Positions 31,457-41,395 of a stretch of 52,195 nucleotides of DNA are shown piece after piece; the first letter of the stretch is position 1, and the number at the start of each line of letters is the position of its first letter. The stretch comes from an uncultured Prochlorococcus sp. (GTDB lineage: Bacteria; Cyanobacteriota; Cyanobacteriia; PCC-6307; Cyanobiaceae): contig CACBEF010000007.1 in the NCBI GenBank assembly GCA_902538225.1, positions 1 through 52,195 on the forward strand, read 5' to 3'. The notes below the pieces were generated by a model that was not told where the DNA came from, did not search any database, and saw only the letters and a program-made list of their open reading frames with translations. Made by a program: the position numbers and the translations under genes.

Positions 31457-32475
31457 TACTCTATTCTTGGATCTAAATATGCGATTAAAATATCTACGAA
31501 GAGATTTAAAGATACTATGAGCATAGAGGTAAAAATTACAATACCTTGAACTAAGGTATAGTCTCTTTGAGAAATAGCTTCATGTAATCTTAAAGCTATA
31601 CCTGGCCATGAAAAAGTTACCTCGAACAATAGAGCACCTCCTGCTAATGAGGCCATAGTCAAGCCAGAAATAGTGACAATTGGCAATAGAGCATTGGGCA
31701 ATGCATGGTTTAAAAATATTTTTTTCCTTGATATTCCTCTACAAATAGCAGCATTTACATAATCACTTTTTAATGTCTTATCCAAATTTACTCTTAATGA
31801 GCGGCTGAATATACCACTTAATAAAAAGCCAAGAGTAATCGAAGGAAGTGCAAGATGATTAAGACTATCTTTCAAAGCAATAATATTATTTGAAAGAATA
31901 CTATCTAAAACTAGAAAACCTGTAATTTTAGGTTGTTGCTGAAATATTGGAAATCTACCTCCAATTGGGGAAATATTAAAGAATACAGAAAATAATAATT
32001 GCGCTAACATTGCACCCCAAAAAGGAGGGATCGCATATGTAGCAATTCCTAATATTCTCGCAATATAATCAGTCTTTTTCCCTCTATTTCTTAACCCAAT
32101 TAATCCCAATGGGAAGCCTATTAGTGTGGCACTTAATATTGAAAAGAATCCAAGTTCAAGACTTGCAGGCAATGACTTAATAATAATGTTTAGGACTGGC
32201 TCTTGGGTACTTAGAGATTGGCCAAAATCTAAGTACAATATATTTTTAATATAAGAAAAATATTGATTTATTAAAGGTTCATTTAGCCCCAATTTGTTTC
32301 TTAGAAATTCCCTAGAAACTTCATCTGCACCAGATCCAAGTATGGCATCGACAGGATCGCCGGGAGCAACTCTTAATAAAATAAAAACTAATGAAGAAAT
32401 TATCCATAACATTATCGGTATTAATGAAATTTTTAATAAGGAATAATTTAGTAATTTATTTAAATTTCTACTCAT
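31453..32475 (-). CDS. peptide-type ABC transporter permease (DppB/OppB)
   Basis: 340-aa inner-membrane permease with six hydrophobic segments. The N-terminus has VAPGDPVDAILG, typical of OppB/DppB, and the EAA loop is seen in NHALPNALLPIVTISG. It is encoded 8 bp inside the end of the binding-protein gene, so the two are translated together. I chose ATG 32475 over a TTG one codon upstream. No second permease or ATPase gene is in the window. Confidence 0.9.
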   Translation of the reverse strand: MSRNLNKLLNYSLLKISLIPIMLWIISSLVFILLRVAPGDPVDAILGSGADEVSREFLRNKLGLNEPLINQYFSYIKNILYLDFGQSLSTQEPVLNIIIKSLPASLELGFFSILSATLIGFPLGLIGLRNRGKKTDYIARILGIATYAIPPFWGAMLAQLLFSVFFNISPIGGRFPIFQQQPKITGFLVLDSILSNNIIALKDSLNHLALPSITLGFLLSGIFSRSLRVNLDKTLKSDYVNAAICRGISRKKIFLNHALPNALLPIVTISGLTMASLAGGALLFEVTFSWPGIALRLHEAISQRDYTLVQGIVIFTSMLIVSLNLFVDILIAYLDPRIEY

Positions 32476-34039
32476 CAATTAACTCAAGATCACTCAATGA
32501 AATTATTCCTGCACCATTAAAAATAGGTTTTGATATTTTATTTTGAGACCATGCTTTTTGAGACGATATCCAAATAGGAATATAAGGAATTGAACTTGCT
32601 GCTATTTTTTCAATTTCAACGAGTTTTTCTAATCTTTTAATTCCACTTATTTTTTCACTCTCAAGAAATAAACTTTCCACTTTATTAGATCCCCAAAAAC
32701 TACCGCTGTAAACTGATTCTCCTTTTTTACATATGCCATCAACTATTTCATTACAACTTAAAAGAGGGGTTAGATAAGCCTCTGGATCTGAATAAGCCCC
32801 AGTCCAATCGAGAAGAACTGCCGTATAGATTCCTAAACTTAGATTCTTATAAACTGTTGTAGATTCAACCCCATTGAGTTCAATATCAATACAATCTTTC
32901 AAAGAACTTTTAATTTCTTCTTGCCATGTCAGAGCAATAAGCTTGTCAGCTGGTACATTCGATCTATAAGTAAGGGGTATTTTTAAAATATTTCCATTGC
33001 AATAATTTTCTTTTTGCAATAACCTTCTCGCTTCTAAATAATCATATTTAGGCCACAGTTCTCGATTATCTTTTTTTAATATCGGAGGAATAATTGATCT
33101 AGATGGCTTTCTTAATCCATAACTTACTTTCTCACTAATCAATTTTCTATTAAGACTTTTTGCCAAGGCCAGTCTTAAATTAAGATTATTTAAAGGATAA
33201 GAACTAGTTTTAAGGCTGATAAAACTTAATTCAGTGAAAGGGCTATTCCCTTCATTAAACTGTTTATTTTTGCTTAAATTATTTAAACTTTTTCTCTGGC
33301 TATCATCAATTGAATTTGATAAAAGCACGTCAATTTGTTTACTTTTTAAAGCCCCAAAAAGAGAAGATGAATTTGAATATCCCACAAAATTAACGCCCTT
33401 ATTTAGGGGCTTTTCACCCCAATAATTCAAATATGGATCAATTGATTGAACTTCATTAGAAAAACTGGTCAGAAAATACTTACCAGTACCAACGAATTTT
33501 TCATTTAGAAACTTATCAGAATATTGTTTGTAAAATGTAGGAGATATAGGAGTTAAATTTACTGATGTGAGTAAACCATTTAAAGAACTTGATGGTTTAT
33601 TCAAATTTATTATGACTAAATATTCACCTGGCGTTTCTATTGATTTAATCTTATTTCCTAAAATATAATTCATCGTTCCAATTCTTTTGAATCTATCAAA
33701 GGTAAACTTTATTGCATTTGAGTTAAATGCAGTCCCATCGTGAAAAAAAACGTTCTTTCTTAAGTTTATAGTTATTTGAAGTCTATCCTTTGAAATAATT
33801 GGCATCCTCGAGGCCAATTCAGGGATTAATTCTCCATCAGAATTTAATTCATATAATGTGTCTCCTAGAGAACTGATTAATTGAATTGCTTTAAGAGTAT
33901 TAGCTCTAGCTGGATCTAAAGATTCAATTTTTCCAGAACTTGCTACTATGATTTTCTTAGATAATCTTTTTGAGCTGCAAGAATTCTGTAAAAAAGAAAT
34001 TAAAATAATAAATATTGATAAAACAACTTTTTTTTTCAT
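32468..34039 (-). CDS. ABC transporter substrate-binding lipoprotein, family 5 (peptide/nickel type)
   Basis: 523-aa SBP_bac_5 protein. The N-terminus is a lipoprotein signal ending in LQNSCSS with the lipidated Cys. Family marks include ESLDPARANTLKAIQLISSLGDTLYEL, the FHDGTAFNSNAIKFTFDRF segment and LNLRLALAKSLNRKLI. Ligand could be a di/oligopeptide or a related metal complex; the sequence does not decide. It lies in front of the permease and behind a small gene that overlaps it by four bases. Confidence 0.9.
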   Translation of the reverse strand: MKKKVVLSIFIILISFLQNSCSSKRLSKKIIVASSGKIESLDPARANTLKAIQLISSLGDTLYELNSDGELIPELASRMPIISKDRLQITINLRKNVFFHDGTAFNSNAIKFTFDRFKRIGTMNYILGNKIKSIETPGEYLVIINLNKPSSSLNGLLTSVNLTPISPTFYKQYSDKFLNEKFVGTGKYFLTSFSNEVQSIDPYLNYWGEKPLNKGVNFVGYSNSSSLFGALKSKQIDVLLSNSIDDSQRKSLNNLSKNKQFNEGNSPFTELSFISLKTSSYPLNNLNLRLALAKSLNRKLISEKVSYGLRKPSRSIIPPILKKDNRELWPKYDYLEARRLLQKENYCNGNILKIPLTYRSNVPADKLIALTWQEEIKSSLKDCIDIELNGVESTTVYKNLSLGIYTAVLLDWTGAYSDPEAYLTPLLSCNEIVDGICKKGESVYSGSFWGSNKVESLFLESEKISGIKRLEKLVEIEKIAASSIPYIPIWISSQKAWSQNKISKPIFNGAGIISLSDLELIDE

Positions 34040-34302
34040 ATTTCATAATTACTTAAATTTTCTGAAGAATTATTCGAGCAAAAAATTTGTAAGGTTATTT
34101 GACTTATTTCTAAAGCAAATGTTTTTTTAGAATTACAGGCAAAAGGCCACTCTCTCAACCAACAAATCTCTTTACCTATATTTAGACCAATTACTTGAAA
34201 AGTCTTATTGCTATTTTTAATTTTCACACAAGCTCCTTTATAAAGGTTTTCAGAAAAAATTAAATTATTATTTTCATTATCTAATAGTTTTGAATGAATC
34301 AT
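34036..34302 (-). CDS. hypothetical soluble protein, 88 aa
   Basis: Unrecognised. I start at ATG 34302 (MIHSKLLDNENN); a GTG seven codons upstream is possible. The middle reads FSENLYKGACVKIKNSNKTFQVIGLNIGKEICWLREWPF, a compact beta-rich core with two Cys and Trp residues, then FALEISQITLQIFC. It overlaps the start of the binding-protein gene by four bases and probably shares its transcript. Confidence 0.55.
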   Translation of the reverse strand: MIHSKLLDNENNNLIFSENLYKGACVKIKNSNKTFQVIGLNIGKEICWLREWPFACNSKKTFALEISQITLQIFCSNNSSENLSNYEI

Positions 34303-34372
34303 TAAGTTACTAAAACCAAACACTTACTTTCTTCGGTTTACCAAGCTATAAAGAAATTTGCAAACTATTTTT

Positions 34373-35674
34373 TTAAATACAACTTAATTGACTTGCAATA
34401 ATTTTGACTTCATTGAGCGAATTTATTTCATCTTTCGATCTCTCAAAATCTCCATTATTAACCTCATGAGTAATAACGACAATTTCAGCATTGTCCTCAC
34501 TTGCATCAAGTTGAACAATTGATTCGATTGATACATTATTCTTTCCAAAAATATCGCCAATCTTTCCTATGACACCTGGACTATCAAGACAAATAATTCT
34601 AAGGTAATTTTTTTTATTTATTTGTGAAGATTCGATGACATGACAGTTTCTCCAGAAATAAAAAGATAATAATGGATCGATTAAATTATTATTTTTTACT
34701 GAGGCGGCATACAGATTTAGTATATCTGATACTACTGATGCAGCAGTTGGGCCACTTCCTGCACCTGGACCATATAACATTATCTCTCCAAGAGGATCAG
34801 CCTCTATCAATAAGGCATTATTAACTCCCTTAACTGTTGCCAATGGATGAGATTTTGGAATCAAAGAAGGTCCTACCCAAATATTCAAAGCGAGTGAATC
34901 ATTACTATTAATTTGTCCCCTTTCGGAGAGAGCTAAAAGTTTTATTTCAAACCCTAATTTATTGGCATATTCGATATCCTTGAGATTAATTTTACTTATA
35001 CCCTCAGAATGTATAACCTCTCTGTTGATTTTCCCTCCAAATGCAAGTTCACTAAGAATTGAAATCTTATCAGCAGCATCATGACCCTCAACATCTGCAG
35101 TTGGATCGAATTCTGCATACCCAAGTCTTTGGGCTAATTTTAAGGTCTCCTTATAATCAGCCTTTTCATTAGTCATCTTTGAAAGAATAAAATTTGTTGT
35201 GCCATTTATTATCCCAACCATTTTTTTTATGCTGTTACTTTTTAATGATCTTTTTAAGGGTTCAATTATAGGAATCCCCCCGCAAACTGCCGCCTCTGAC
35301 AATATATAAACTCCTTCTTTAGATGCAGTTTTATATATTTCTTCTCCATATCTTGCAATGACTGCTTTATTTGCCGTAACAACAGATTTACCTAATTTTA
35401 ATGATTGCAGAATTATATCTTTCGCCAAATTAACTCCGCCCATTACTTCAACAATTACATCTATAGAGGGGTCATTAACTAATTTAAATGGATCATTAGT
35501 TAATAAATTATTATCTAGCTCAATATCCCTTTTTTTATTGAGATCTTTAACTGCTATTTTTGCAATTTCTATTTCTTTTAGAATTGGATGTGAATCAACT
35601 TCAGAACTTAATATTTTATAAACACCTGAACCTACAGTTCCAAAACCTACAATCCCAATTTTACATTTTCTCAT
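34373..35674 (-). CDS. hom: homoserine dehydrogenase
   Basis: NAD(P)H-dependent reduction of aspartate semialdehyde to homoserine, the branch point to Thr, Met and Ile. 433 aa: Rossmann start GIVGFGTVGSGVYKIL, VTANKAVIARYG, GIINGTTNFIL, the GYAEFDPTADVEGHDAADK catalytic block, and a C-terminal ACT domain (LRIICLDSPGVIGKIGDIFGKNNVSIESIVQL) for amino-acid feedback. It is first transcribed upstream of nothing visible and reads into the 34036 gene direction; sufE lies 44 bp upstream on the same strand. Confidence 0.95.
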   Translation of the reverse strand: MRKCKIGIVGFGTVGSGVYKILSSEVDSHPILKEIEIAKIAVKDLNKKRDIELDNNLLTNDPFKLVNDPSIDVIVEVMGGVNLAKDIILQSLKLGKSVVTANKAVIARYGEEIYKTASKEGVYILSEAAVCGGIPIIEPLKRSLKSNSIKKMVGIINGTTNFILSKMTNEKADYKETLKLAQRLGYAEFDPTADVEGHDAADKISILSELAFGGKINREVIHSEGISKINLKDIEYANKLGFEIKLLALSERGQINSNDSLALNIWVGPSLIPKSHPLATVKGVNNALLIEADPLGEIMLYGPGAGSGPTAASVVSDILNLYAASVKNNNLIDPLLSFYFWRNCHVIESSQINKKNYLRIICLDSPGVIGKIGDIFGKNNVSIESIVQLDASEDNAEIVVITHEVNNGDFERSKDEINSLNEVKIIASQLSCI

Positions 35675-35718
35675 TTTTTATTTCTTTTAACTTTGAGTTT
35701 AATTTTATATTATTAGGC

Positions 35719-36138
35719 CTACAAAAATTCATTAGCTTGAGACTGCATTTTTAATAATATGTTTAAAAAACCATTTGATCGAGAAGGAGTTAAGCTTGAT
35801 CTCAAACCAGTATCTTCAATAAATTTCTTATCTATTTTAATAACCTCATTTGGTGTTAATTCATTTAACCCAGTAATTAAAAATGCTAATAAACCTTTGG
35901 TTATTAGGGCATCAGAATATCCTTCCCAAAATAATTTACCGCCTTTAATATTTGCTTTAACAAAAACTTCTGAAACGCATCCCCTAACTTTATTTTCTTC
36001 AACAAGGATTTCACTATCTGGTGCTTTCAATTTTTTGCCTAACCATAAAATGTACTCATATTTTCTTTTTGGATCTTCTGATTTCTTCAATTTTTCTACT
36101 AACTTTGATAAATTATTGTATTTTTCCTGATTTTTCAT
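35719..36138 (-). CDS. sufE: cysteine desulfuration protein SufE
   Basis: 139 aa. SufE accepts sulfane sulfur from the desulfurase SufS for iron-sulfur cluster assembly. The active-site Cys54 is in NKVRGCVSEVFV; other conserved blocks are YEYILWLGKKL near residue 28, FWEGYSDALITKGLLAFLI and the FIEDTGLRSSLTPSRSNGFLNIL end. It belongs to the minus-strand run hom-sufE-FTCL-ruvC-chlI. Confidence 0.93.
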   Translation of the reverse strand: MKNQEKYNNLSKLVEKLKKSEDPKRKYEYILWLGKKLKAPDSEILVEENKVRGCVSEVFVKANIKGGKLFWEGYSDALITKGLLAFLITGLNELTPNEVIKIDKKFIEDTGLRSSLTPSRSNGFLNILLKMQSQANEFL

Positions 36139-36176
36139 TTTTAAAACTATAAATTAATCACTTTATTAGTTTTCTA

Positions 36177-36734
36177 TTATACAAATATTTCTTTTTCTGT
36201 GATAAAGCCCGATAAAGGAATATCCCACTCAGCTTTGTTTAATGGAATCGTACTTACACAATTAGAAGTTAATACTCCGATGCATGTAATATTTCTCCAA
36301 TCATTATCTCTCCTTAATTTATCAAAATAACCTCCTCCATAACCTAATCTTGTTAAATTTCTATCAACGGAAAGACATGGAACAAGTATCATGCTTATCT
36401 GCGAATGACTTAATGGCAAAGAGTTATTTGGACTTAGTATCCCCTCAGAATCTTTGGTAAGAGGATTTTCATCCCATGGATAAAATAACAACTCTTTTTT
36501 ATCCTTACATCTAGGCAAAGCTATAGCATATTTTTTCTTAAGACTTCTTATATCTACTTCATTTTTTAGAGGCCAATATATTGCTATATAACCAATATTT
36601 TTATATCCCTTAACAAATGAATCAACAAATAATCTTACATTCTTTTCTACATTTTTTCTTTGATTAAGAGAAATCTCATCTCTTAATTTTCTAAAAGTAT
36701 TCCTCTCAAATTTCTTATTTTCAAAGATACTCAT
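36177..36734 (-). CDS. 5-formyltetrahydrofolate cyclo-ligase
   Basis: 185-aa FTCL enzyme (MTHFS), which converts 5-formyl-THF to 5,10-methenyl-THF with ATP. Seen are the RKLRDEI-like N-terminal helix, IAIYWPLKNEVDIR, LPRCKDKKELLFYPW, and the signature RLGYGGGYFDKLRR, followed by GVLTSNCVSTIPLNKAEWDIPL near the end. It lies 9 bp downstream of ruvC in the same operon. Confidence 0.9.
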   Translation of the reverse strand: MSIFENKKFERNTFRKLRDEISLNQRKNVEKNVRLFVDSFVKGYKNIGYIAIYWPLKNEVDIRSLKKKYAIALPRCKDKKELLFYPWDENPLTKDSEGILSPNNSLPLSHSQISMILVPCLSVDRNLTRLGYGGGYFDKLRRDNDWRNITCIGVLTSNCVSTIPLNKAEWDIPLSGFITEKEIFV

Positions 36735-36743
36735 ATTAAATTT

Positions 36744-37217
36744 TCAGTCAAAGCCATCTTCATTTAGTTTTGTGAGTGCTATGGCCAATGCATCTGCTGA
36801 ATCATCAGGTTTTGGAGGTTTGTTAAGTTCTAAACTATACATAACAGCATCAAGAATATCTTTCTTAGATGCCTTTCCAGAACCAGCAATTGTTAATTTT
36901 ATCTGTGCAGGTGAATATTCACTAACATTAATTTTTTTAGAGGCCAATAACATCATAATCACGCCTCTAGCCTGCACCACACTTATGGTAGTGCTTGATC
37001 TGTAAAAGAAGAATTTTTCTACCGCCGCTGCAGTTGGTTTCCAATGATTTATTAATTCATTAAGATCTTGGAATATCTCATAAAGTCTATCTTCTTCTTT
37101 TTTTTCTTTACCTGTCTGGATAACGCCGCAATCTAATAATATCTTTCTTTCATTTTCTATTTCAATAATTCCATAACCAACTCTTGCTAATCCAGGGTCA
37201 ATCCCAATTATTCTCAC
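36744..37217 (-). CDS. ruvC: Holliday junction resolvase RuvC
   Basis: 157-aa endodeoxyribonuclease that cuts Holliday junctions. The acidic active-site residues are in [16 protein letters not shown] (Asp7), [12 protein letters not shown] (Glu near 66) and [13 protein letters not shown] (two Asp near the C-terminus). GTG start at 37217. It begins 5 bp after the chlI stop, so both are probably in one transcript. Confidence 0.95.
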   Translation of the reverse strand: MRIIGIDPGLARVGYGIIEIENERKILLDCGVIQTGKEKKEEDRLYEIFQDLNELINHWKPTAAAVEKFFFYRSSTTISVVQARGVIMMLLASKKINVSEYSPAQIKLTIAGSGKASKKDILDAVMYSLELNKPPKPDDSADALAIALTKLNEDGFD

Positions 37218-37222
37218 TGTTA

Positions 37223-38311
37223 TTAAGCTTCAGCAGACAATTGAAATTTTGAAAGATTTTCTTTTTCATCTAAATCGAATACTTTACAAAAAGCTTGAAT
37301 TACTTTTTCACCTGAATCAACTTGTTCTAGAGGATCCTTTCTTAGTCTATGTCTTAAAGAACAAGAAATAACCCTTGCTATGTCATCTTCTTGCACTTCA
37401 GTTCTGCCCTCAAATGCTGCAATTGCCCTTGCCGACCTATTTGTGACAATATCTCCACGTAAACCATCAACATCTAGTTCTCCACAGATTGCAGAAATAT
37501 TCAATCTTAGGTCATCGTCCATTTGAACAGAATTTAACATTTCTTGTGCTTTAATAACTTTTTGTTGAAGTTCATCCTGTTGTTTCTCAACACTCAATGA
37601 AAACTCATCAGGATTATCATCAAAAGAAGTTCTTTGATCAACTACTTGAACTCTTAATTCAGCATCTCTAACTGTCTTAACTTCAACACTCATTCCAAAC
37701 CTGTCCAATAGTTGAGGCCTTAATTCACCTTCTTCTGGATTTCCTGAACCAATAAGGACAAATCTCGCAGGATGTCTAACTGAGACCCCCTCCCTTTCAA
37801 CAGTATTCCATCCGGAAGCGGCCGAATCTAAAAGTACATCAACTAAATGATCATCAAGTAAATTCACTTCATCAACGTATAGTAAACCCCTATTAGCTTT
37901 TGCTAATAGACCTGGTTCGAATGCCTTAACACCTTCACTCAAAGCCTTCTCTATATCAATGGTTCCACAAAGCCTGTCTTCAGTAGCCCCTAAAGGCAAA
38001 TCAACCATAGGCACTTGTTTTTGAATACTCTCTAGATTTTCTCCTTGAGTAATTTTTTCCAAAACTTCTTTACTTTGTAAATCAGGATCGATTAGTGAAC
38101 TATTATATGGATCGTCTTTAACAACATCGATTGCAGGCAACAAATCAGCTAAGGCTCTGATTGTAGTAGACTTTCCAGTGCCTCTATCACCCATTATCAT
38201 CACTCCACCAATTCTTGGATCAATAACATTTAACAAAAGAGCCAATTTCATTTCTTCTTGACCAATTACTGCAGTAAAAGGAAAAACTCTTCTTTTCTTT
38301 GTTGTAGGCAC
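37223..38311 (-). CDS. chlI: magnesium chelatase subunit ChlI
   Basis: 362-aa AAA+ ATPase subunit of Mg-chelatase, which inserts Mg into protoporphyrin IX, the first committed step of chlorophyll synthesis. Walker [10 protein letters not shown] (41-49), [20 protein letters not shown], Walker [13 protein letters not shown], the DRFGMSVEV block, sensor region [12 protein letters not shown]. The start is GTG 38311 ([12 protein letters not shown]). It heads the compact minus-strand operon with ruvC behind it; the 117-bp gap upstream is likely the promoter region. Confidence 0.96.
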   Translation of the reverse strand: MPTTKKRRVFPFTAVIGQEEMKLALLLNVIDPRIGGVMIMGDRGTGKSTTIRALADLLPAIDVVKDDPYNSSLIDPDLQSKEVLEKITQGENLESIQKQVPMVDLPLGATEDRLCGTIDIEKALSEGVKAFEPGLLAKANRGLLYVDEVNLLDDHLVDVLLDSAASGWNTVEREGVSVRHPARFVLIGSGNPEEGELRPQLLDRFGMSVEVKTVRDAELRVQVVDQRTSFDDNPDEFSLSVEKQQDELQQKVIKAQEMLNSVQMDDDLRLNISAICGELDVDGLRGDIVTNRSARAIAAFEGRTEVQEDDIARVISCSLRHRLRKDPLEQVDSGEKVIQAFCKVFDLDEKENLSKFQLSAEA

Positions 38312-38428
38312 AGTTTTAGTTTTCTTAAATATTCAAATAATCAATAGATGCTACTTCAGAAAATGTTTTTAGTAAATATCCCTATCAAATTAAAACAAGA
38401 AGTGAATAATAACTAATCAAATTTATAC

Positions 38429-39181
38429 TTACTTATTTTTTTTCGAATTGGTCAAAAACCAGTTTATTTGATGGACAACTCCTCTTAAAACATTTATTTC
38501 GTGATTTGATGTATTTGCCCTCAAAATAAAATTCTTAAATTTACTGATTTTTGCCTTTGAGGTATGTTTTAAGAGATATCCAACTTGCAAAAGCATTTCC
38601 TCTATTTCCACAAATGTATCATGTACTTCTTGCGATGATGCCAAGTTAAAAACTTTTAATTCATTATTCAAATTCTTTTTAGAAGCCTTTTTTAATTCAT
38701 ACAAAACTATTGAAACAGCGTGAGAAAGATTTAATGAAGGATTTTTCTGAGAAGTTGGAATATTAAAAGTTTTATTTGCTAGAAGCAATTCACTGTTAGT
38801 TAAACCTCTATCTTCTCTTCCGAATATAATTGCTAAATTATTTATCTTCTTAAAGGATAAAGTCCAATCAAATATATCTTCAGAAGATACAAAAAATGAA
38901 TCTTTTTTTACATCAATCCTTCCACAAGATGCTAGAACCAAATCACAATCAAAAATTGCTTTTTGAAGATCATCAAAAACCTTACAATGTTTAAGAAATT
39001 TTTGACCTTTAAGAGCCATTTTTTTTGCTTCTAAAGAAAATATGTCGCATTTAGGTGAAACAATTCTTAATTCATCAACTTCAAAATTACTGCATAATCT
39101 AGCAACGCTTCCTACATTTAAAGGGCCATTTGGTTCAACTAAAATTACCTTTAATTTAGAAAAATTTTTTCCCAAAATCAT
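38429..39181 (-). CDS. TrmJ-type tRNA/rRNA 2'-O-methyltransferase (SpoU family)
   Basis: 250-aa SPOUT methyltransferase: motif 1 LVEPNGPLNVGSVARLCSNF, motif 2 IIFGREDRGLTNSELLLAN, motif 3 IPTSQKNPSLNLSHAVSIVLYEL, the trefoil-knot SAM site. The closest match in pattern is TrmJ, which methylates position 32 of tRNA, but group members on rRNA cannot be excluded. It overlaps the upstream cytochrome gene by four bases (ATGA-type coupling). Confidence 0.85.
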   Translation of the reverse strand: MILGKNFSKLKVILVEPNGPLNVGSVARLCSNFEVDELRIVSPKCDIFSLEAKKMALKGQKFLKHCKVFDDLQKAIFDCDLVLASCGRIDVKKDSFFVSSEDIFDWTLSFKKINNLAIIFGREDRGLTNSELLLANKTFNIPTSQKNPSLNLSHAVSIVLYELKKASKKNLNNELKVFNLASSQEVHDTFVEIEEMLLQVGYLLKHTSKAKISKFKNFILRANTSNHEINVLRGVVHQINWFLTNSKKNK

Positions 39182-39564
39182 TCAAGGCTATGAAGATATT
39201 TTAATAAATTGGACATATTTACAGGATCAATTTCAAAACTTGGCATAGGAGGAGTGAGGCCTCCAGTAACTTGTTTTATTATCTCTTTATCATTCAAACG
39301 TTGAGTTATTGAGTGTAAGTCTGGGCCCACTAATCCTCTTGCTGTAATGCCATGACATCCAACACAATTTATCTTAAAAAGAGCATCTCCTTCCTCAGCA
39401 GAGCCATTAAGCTCAAGAGTTTCAATAATATATTTGTTATTTTCATGATGATTTACGAAAAATATTGAAAAACAAATCAATAAAACTCCAAATACAACAA
39501 AAACAATCTTTAAGAATTCTTTCTTAAAGTCTCTATCTGCTGCAGTTGATGAAGATGTTGACAC
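39178..39564 (-). CDS. cytM: membrane-anchored monohaem cytochrome c, cytochrome cM-like
   Basis: 128 aa with an N-terminal uncleaved helix (about residues 19-37, [19 protein letters not shown]) and one class I haem site, Cys67-x-x-Cys70-His71 in NCVGCHG. The axial Met is likely in TPPMPSFE. The TPPMPxF and LLKYLHSLE ending resemble cyanobacterial cytochrome cM. It would face the lumen or periplasm. GTG start. It is divergent from petG with 55 bp between. Confidence 0.75.
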   Translation of the reverse strand: MSTSSSTAADRDFKKEFLKIVFVVFGVLLICFSIFFVNHHENNKYIIETLELNGSAEEGDALFKINCVGCHGITARGLVGPDLHSITQRLNDKEIIKQVTGGLTPPMPSFEIDPVNMSNLLKYLHSLE

Positions 39565-39619
39565 AAAAAATAGTCTCTATGTAACAATTGTGAGTAAGAA
39601 ATTCAAAAAAGGCAAAAAA

Positions 39620-39739
39620 ATGATCGAGCCTCTTCTATGTGGAATTGTTTTAGGTTTAGTTCCAATAACTCTTCTTGGATTATTCGTAAGTGCATGGAAT
39701 CAATACAGAAGAGGTTCAGGGATGCTGGACATTGATTAA
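39620..39739 (+). CDS. petG: cytochrome b6f complex subunit V (PetG)
   Basis: 39 aa: [32 protein letters not shown], the well-conserved PetG helix with its EPLL start and QYRRG end, needed for stability of the cytochrome b6f complex in the thylakoid membrane. ATG 39620 is unambiguous. Its last 24 bases overlap the 3' end of the convergent rsmD gene. The tail after QYRRG (SGMLDID) is slightly longer than in many cyanobacteria. Confidence 0.95.
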   Translation: MIEPLLCGIVLGLVPITLLGLFVSAWNQYRRGSGMLDID

Positions 39740-40315
39740 AAATGTTAATCTTGATTGCCCATAATTTCTTACATCTATAGTTTCCCACAAAGTACTTTTT
39801 TTAATAAATAGGTTTGGAGAATGTTCACAAATAACTGTTGAATCTTTTTTTAAAAGATTACAATTAAATAATTGATTTAAAACTAATTCATGGAAATCAA
39901 CATCGTATGGAGGATCTAGATAAACAAAATCAAATTTTAATTTGTTTAAATCCATATTTCTAGATGATAAGTTTCTCTCATAATTAGGTTTTGTCCATTT
40001 CAAAACGTCTTTACAAATAACTTCAATATCATTTCGCCTATTATCTATATTCTCCAACGAGAGTAAATTTTCTAAGCAAATTTTTGAGTTGATTTTGTTT
40101 TTTTCAATTGCAATTATTTTGCTTGCCCCGTGATTATAGGCTTCACAAGATATGGCCCCTGTTCCACTAAATAAATCTAACCAGTTACTATTTTCAACTC
40201 TTTTGTTCAATATATTAAATATGGCCTCTCTCACTCTCAAAGTTGTAGGTCTGGTATAAGAATTATTTGGACTTTGGAGTTTTTTACCACCTATTAATCT
40301 TAAGTTAGTCTTCAT
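39716..40315 (-). CDS. rsmD: 16S rRNA (guanine966-N2)-methyltransferase RsmD
   Basis: 199 aa. N-terminal [14 protein letters not shown]...[16 protein letters not shown] is the RsmD start; the SAM-binding loop is [27 protein letters not shown]; the catalytic motif is FVYLDPPYD. It methylates G966 of 16S rRNA. hisH begins upstream on the same strand, 13 bp away. Its 3' end runs 24 bases into petG. Confidence 0.92.
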   Translation of the reverse strand: MKTNLRLIGGKKLQSPNNSYTRPTTLRVREAIFNILNKRVENSNWLDLFSGTGAISCEAYNHGASKIIAIEKNKINSKICLENLLSLENIDNRRNDIEVICKDVLKWTKPNYERNLSSRNMDLNKLKFDFVYLDPPYDVDFHELVLNQLFNCNLLKKDSTVICEHSPNLFIKKSTLWETIDVRNYGQSRLTFLINVQHP

Positions 40316-40328
40316 CCCTAAGAATCTG

Positions 40329-40946
40329 TTATTGAATATTACTCAGCCATCTTCTCAAAAGTTTTTCACCGGTTTTTCCAGATTTTTCCGGATGAAACTG
40401 ACAGGCCAATAAATTATCATTCTCTATCATTGCAGTTAATTTTTCAGCGCCATAATCAACCTGAGCTGCAATAATATTTAAGTCATTTGGGATTGCATGA
40501 TAGGAATGTACAAAATAGACCCAATTATTTAATTCTTCAAGCCCAAATAAAGTATTTTTTTTTGTGGGTAAAAGTTGGCACCAACCCATGTGTGGGATTT
40601 TTTGGTTAACAATGTTGGGTATTTTTTGTATTTTTCCTTTTAAAATTCCCAGCCCTTGAACTTTTCCTTCATCACTAGATTCAAAAAGGAGTTGTAGACC
40701 TAAACATATCCCAAAAAAGGATTTCCCACTTTTAATCCAATTTTTCAAATCAGTTATCAAATCTGTATTTATTAAATTATTCATCGCTGGATCAAATGCT
40801 CCAACACCTGGAAGTATTATCGCCTTACAAAGCTTGGAATCATTAAAGTTTTTAATTAATATAATTTCTTCTCCAAGACTTTCTAGAGATTTTTTTACAG
40901 AATGAATATTACCCATTCCATAGTCTATTAGTCCAATTTTATGCAA
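40329..40946 (-). CDS. hisH: imidazole glycerol phosphate synthase subunit HisH
   Basis: 205-aa glutamine amidotransferase that supplies ammonia to HisF in histidine synthesis. Nucleophile Cys81 in GICLGLQLLFE; His185 and Glu187 in CQFHPEKSG; oxyanion PGVGAFDPAM. The frame starts with TTG 40946 just before HKIGLIDYGMGN; no ATG is available upstream without running into trxA. It lies 11 bp downstream of trxA. Confidence 0.94.
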   Translation of the reverse strand: MHKIGLIDYGMGNIHSVKKSLESLGEEIILIKNFNDSKLCKAIILPGVGAFDPAMNNLINTDLITDLKNWIKSGKSFFGICLGLQLLFESSDEGKVQGLGILKGKIQKIPNIVNQKIPHMGWCQLLPTKKNTLFGLEELNNWVYFVHSYHAIPNDLNIIAAQVDYGAEKLTAMIENDNLLACQFHPEKSGKTGEKLLRRWLSNIQ

Positions 40947-40957
40947 AGCTTTTAAAT

Positions 40958-41281
40958 TTATAAATGCTTAGTCAAAGTACTCGAAAGAGTTGCTTTTGGA
41001 ACAGCACCAACGACGGTATCAACCTTTTGACCTCCTTTAAAGATCATTAATGTAGGAATACTTCTAATTCCGTATTGACTGGCTACATTTGGATTCTCAT
41101 CTGTGTTTAATTTAAAAACTTTAATTTTCCCTTCAAAGTCTTTTGAGATTTCTTCTACAACTGGAGCGACCATCCTACATGGACCGCACCATGGTGCCCA
41201 AAAATCAACCAATACTGGTAGATCACTTTGCAGTACATCCTTGTCAAATGAAGAATCAGTTACGGCTGGAGCTGATGACAT
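40958..41281 (-). CDS. trxA: thioredoxin
   Basis: 107-aa thioredoxin with the WCGPC active site (31-35), the buried Asp in VDFWAP, cis-Pro in [10 protein letters not shown], and a typical fold end [16 protein letters not shown]. It is the general disulfide reductant that links light to enzyme activity in cyanobacteria. The Yfr1 RNA lies 92 bp upstream on the same strand, and hisH and rsmD follow it. Confidence 0.96.
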   Translation of the reverse strand: MSSAPAVTDSSFDKDVLQSDLPVLVDFWAPWCGPCRMVAPVVEEISKDFEGKIKVFKLNTDENPNVASQYGIRSIPTLMIFKGGQKVDTVVGAVPKATLSSTLTKHL

Positions 41282-41372
41282 AATTTAAGTATTCCTTTTT
41301 GAAAATTTAGCAGGCAATTCTTTTAAGTGATGATTTCATTACAGATTAAATAATATAAGTAACAAAATATCT

Positions 41373-41395
41373 AAAAAAGCCCGATTAAACGGGCG
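41373..41395 (-). terminator. Yfr1 terminator
   Basis: The minus-strand stem GCCCG / CGGGC with a 6-nt loop is followed by six U. It is an intrinsic part of Yfr1 and separates guaB3 transcription from trxA. Confidence 0.85.

Noticed and set aside
37910-37930. GGTTCGAAT sequence as a tRNA T-loop
   Set aside because: It lies inside chlI codons and no cloverleaf can be built around it.
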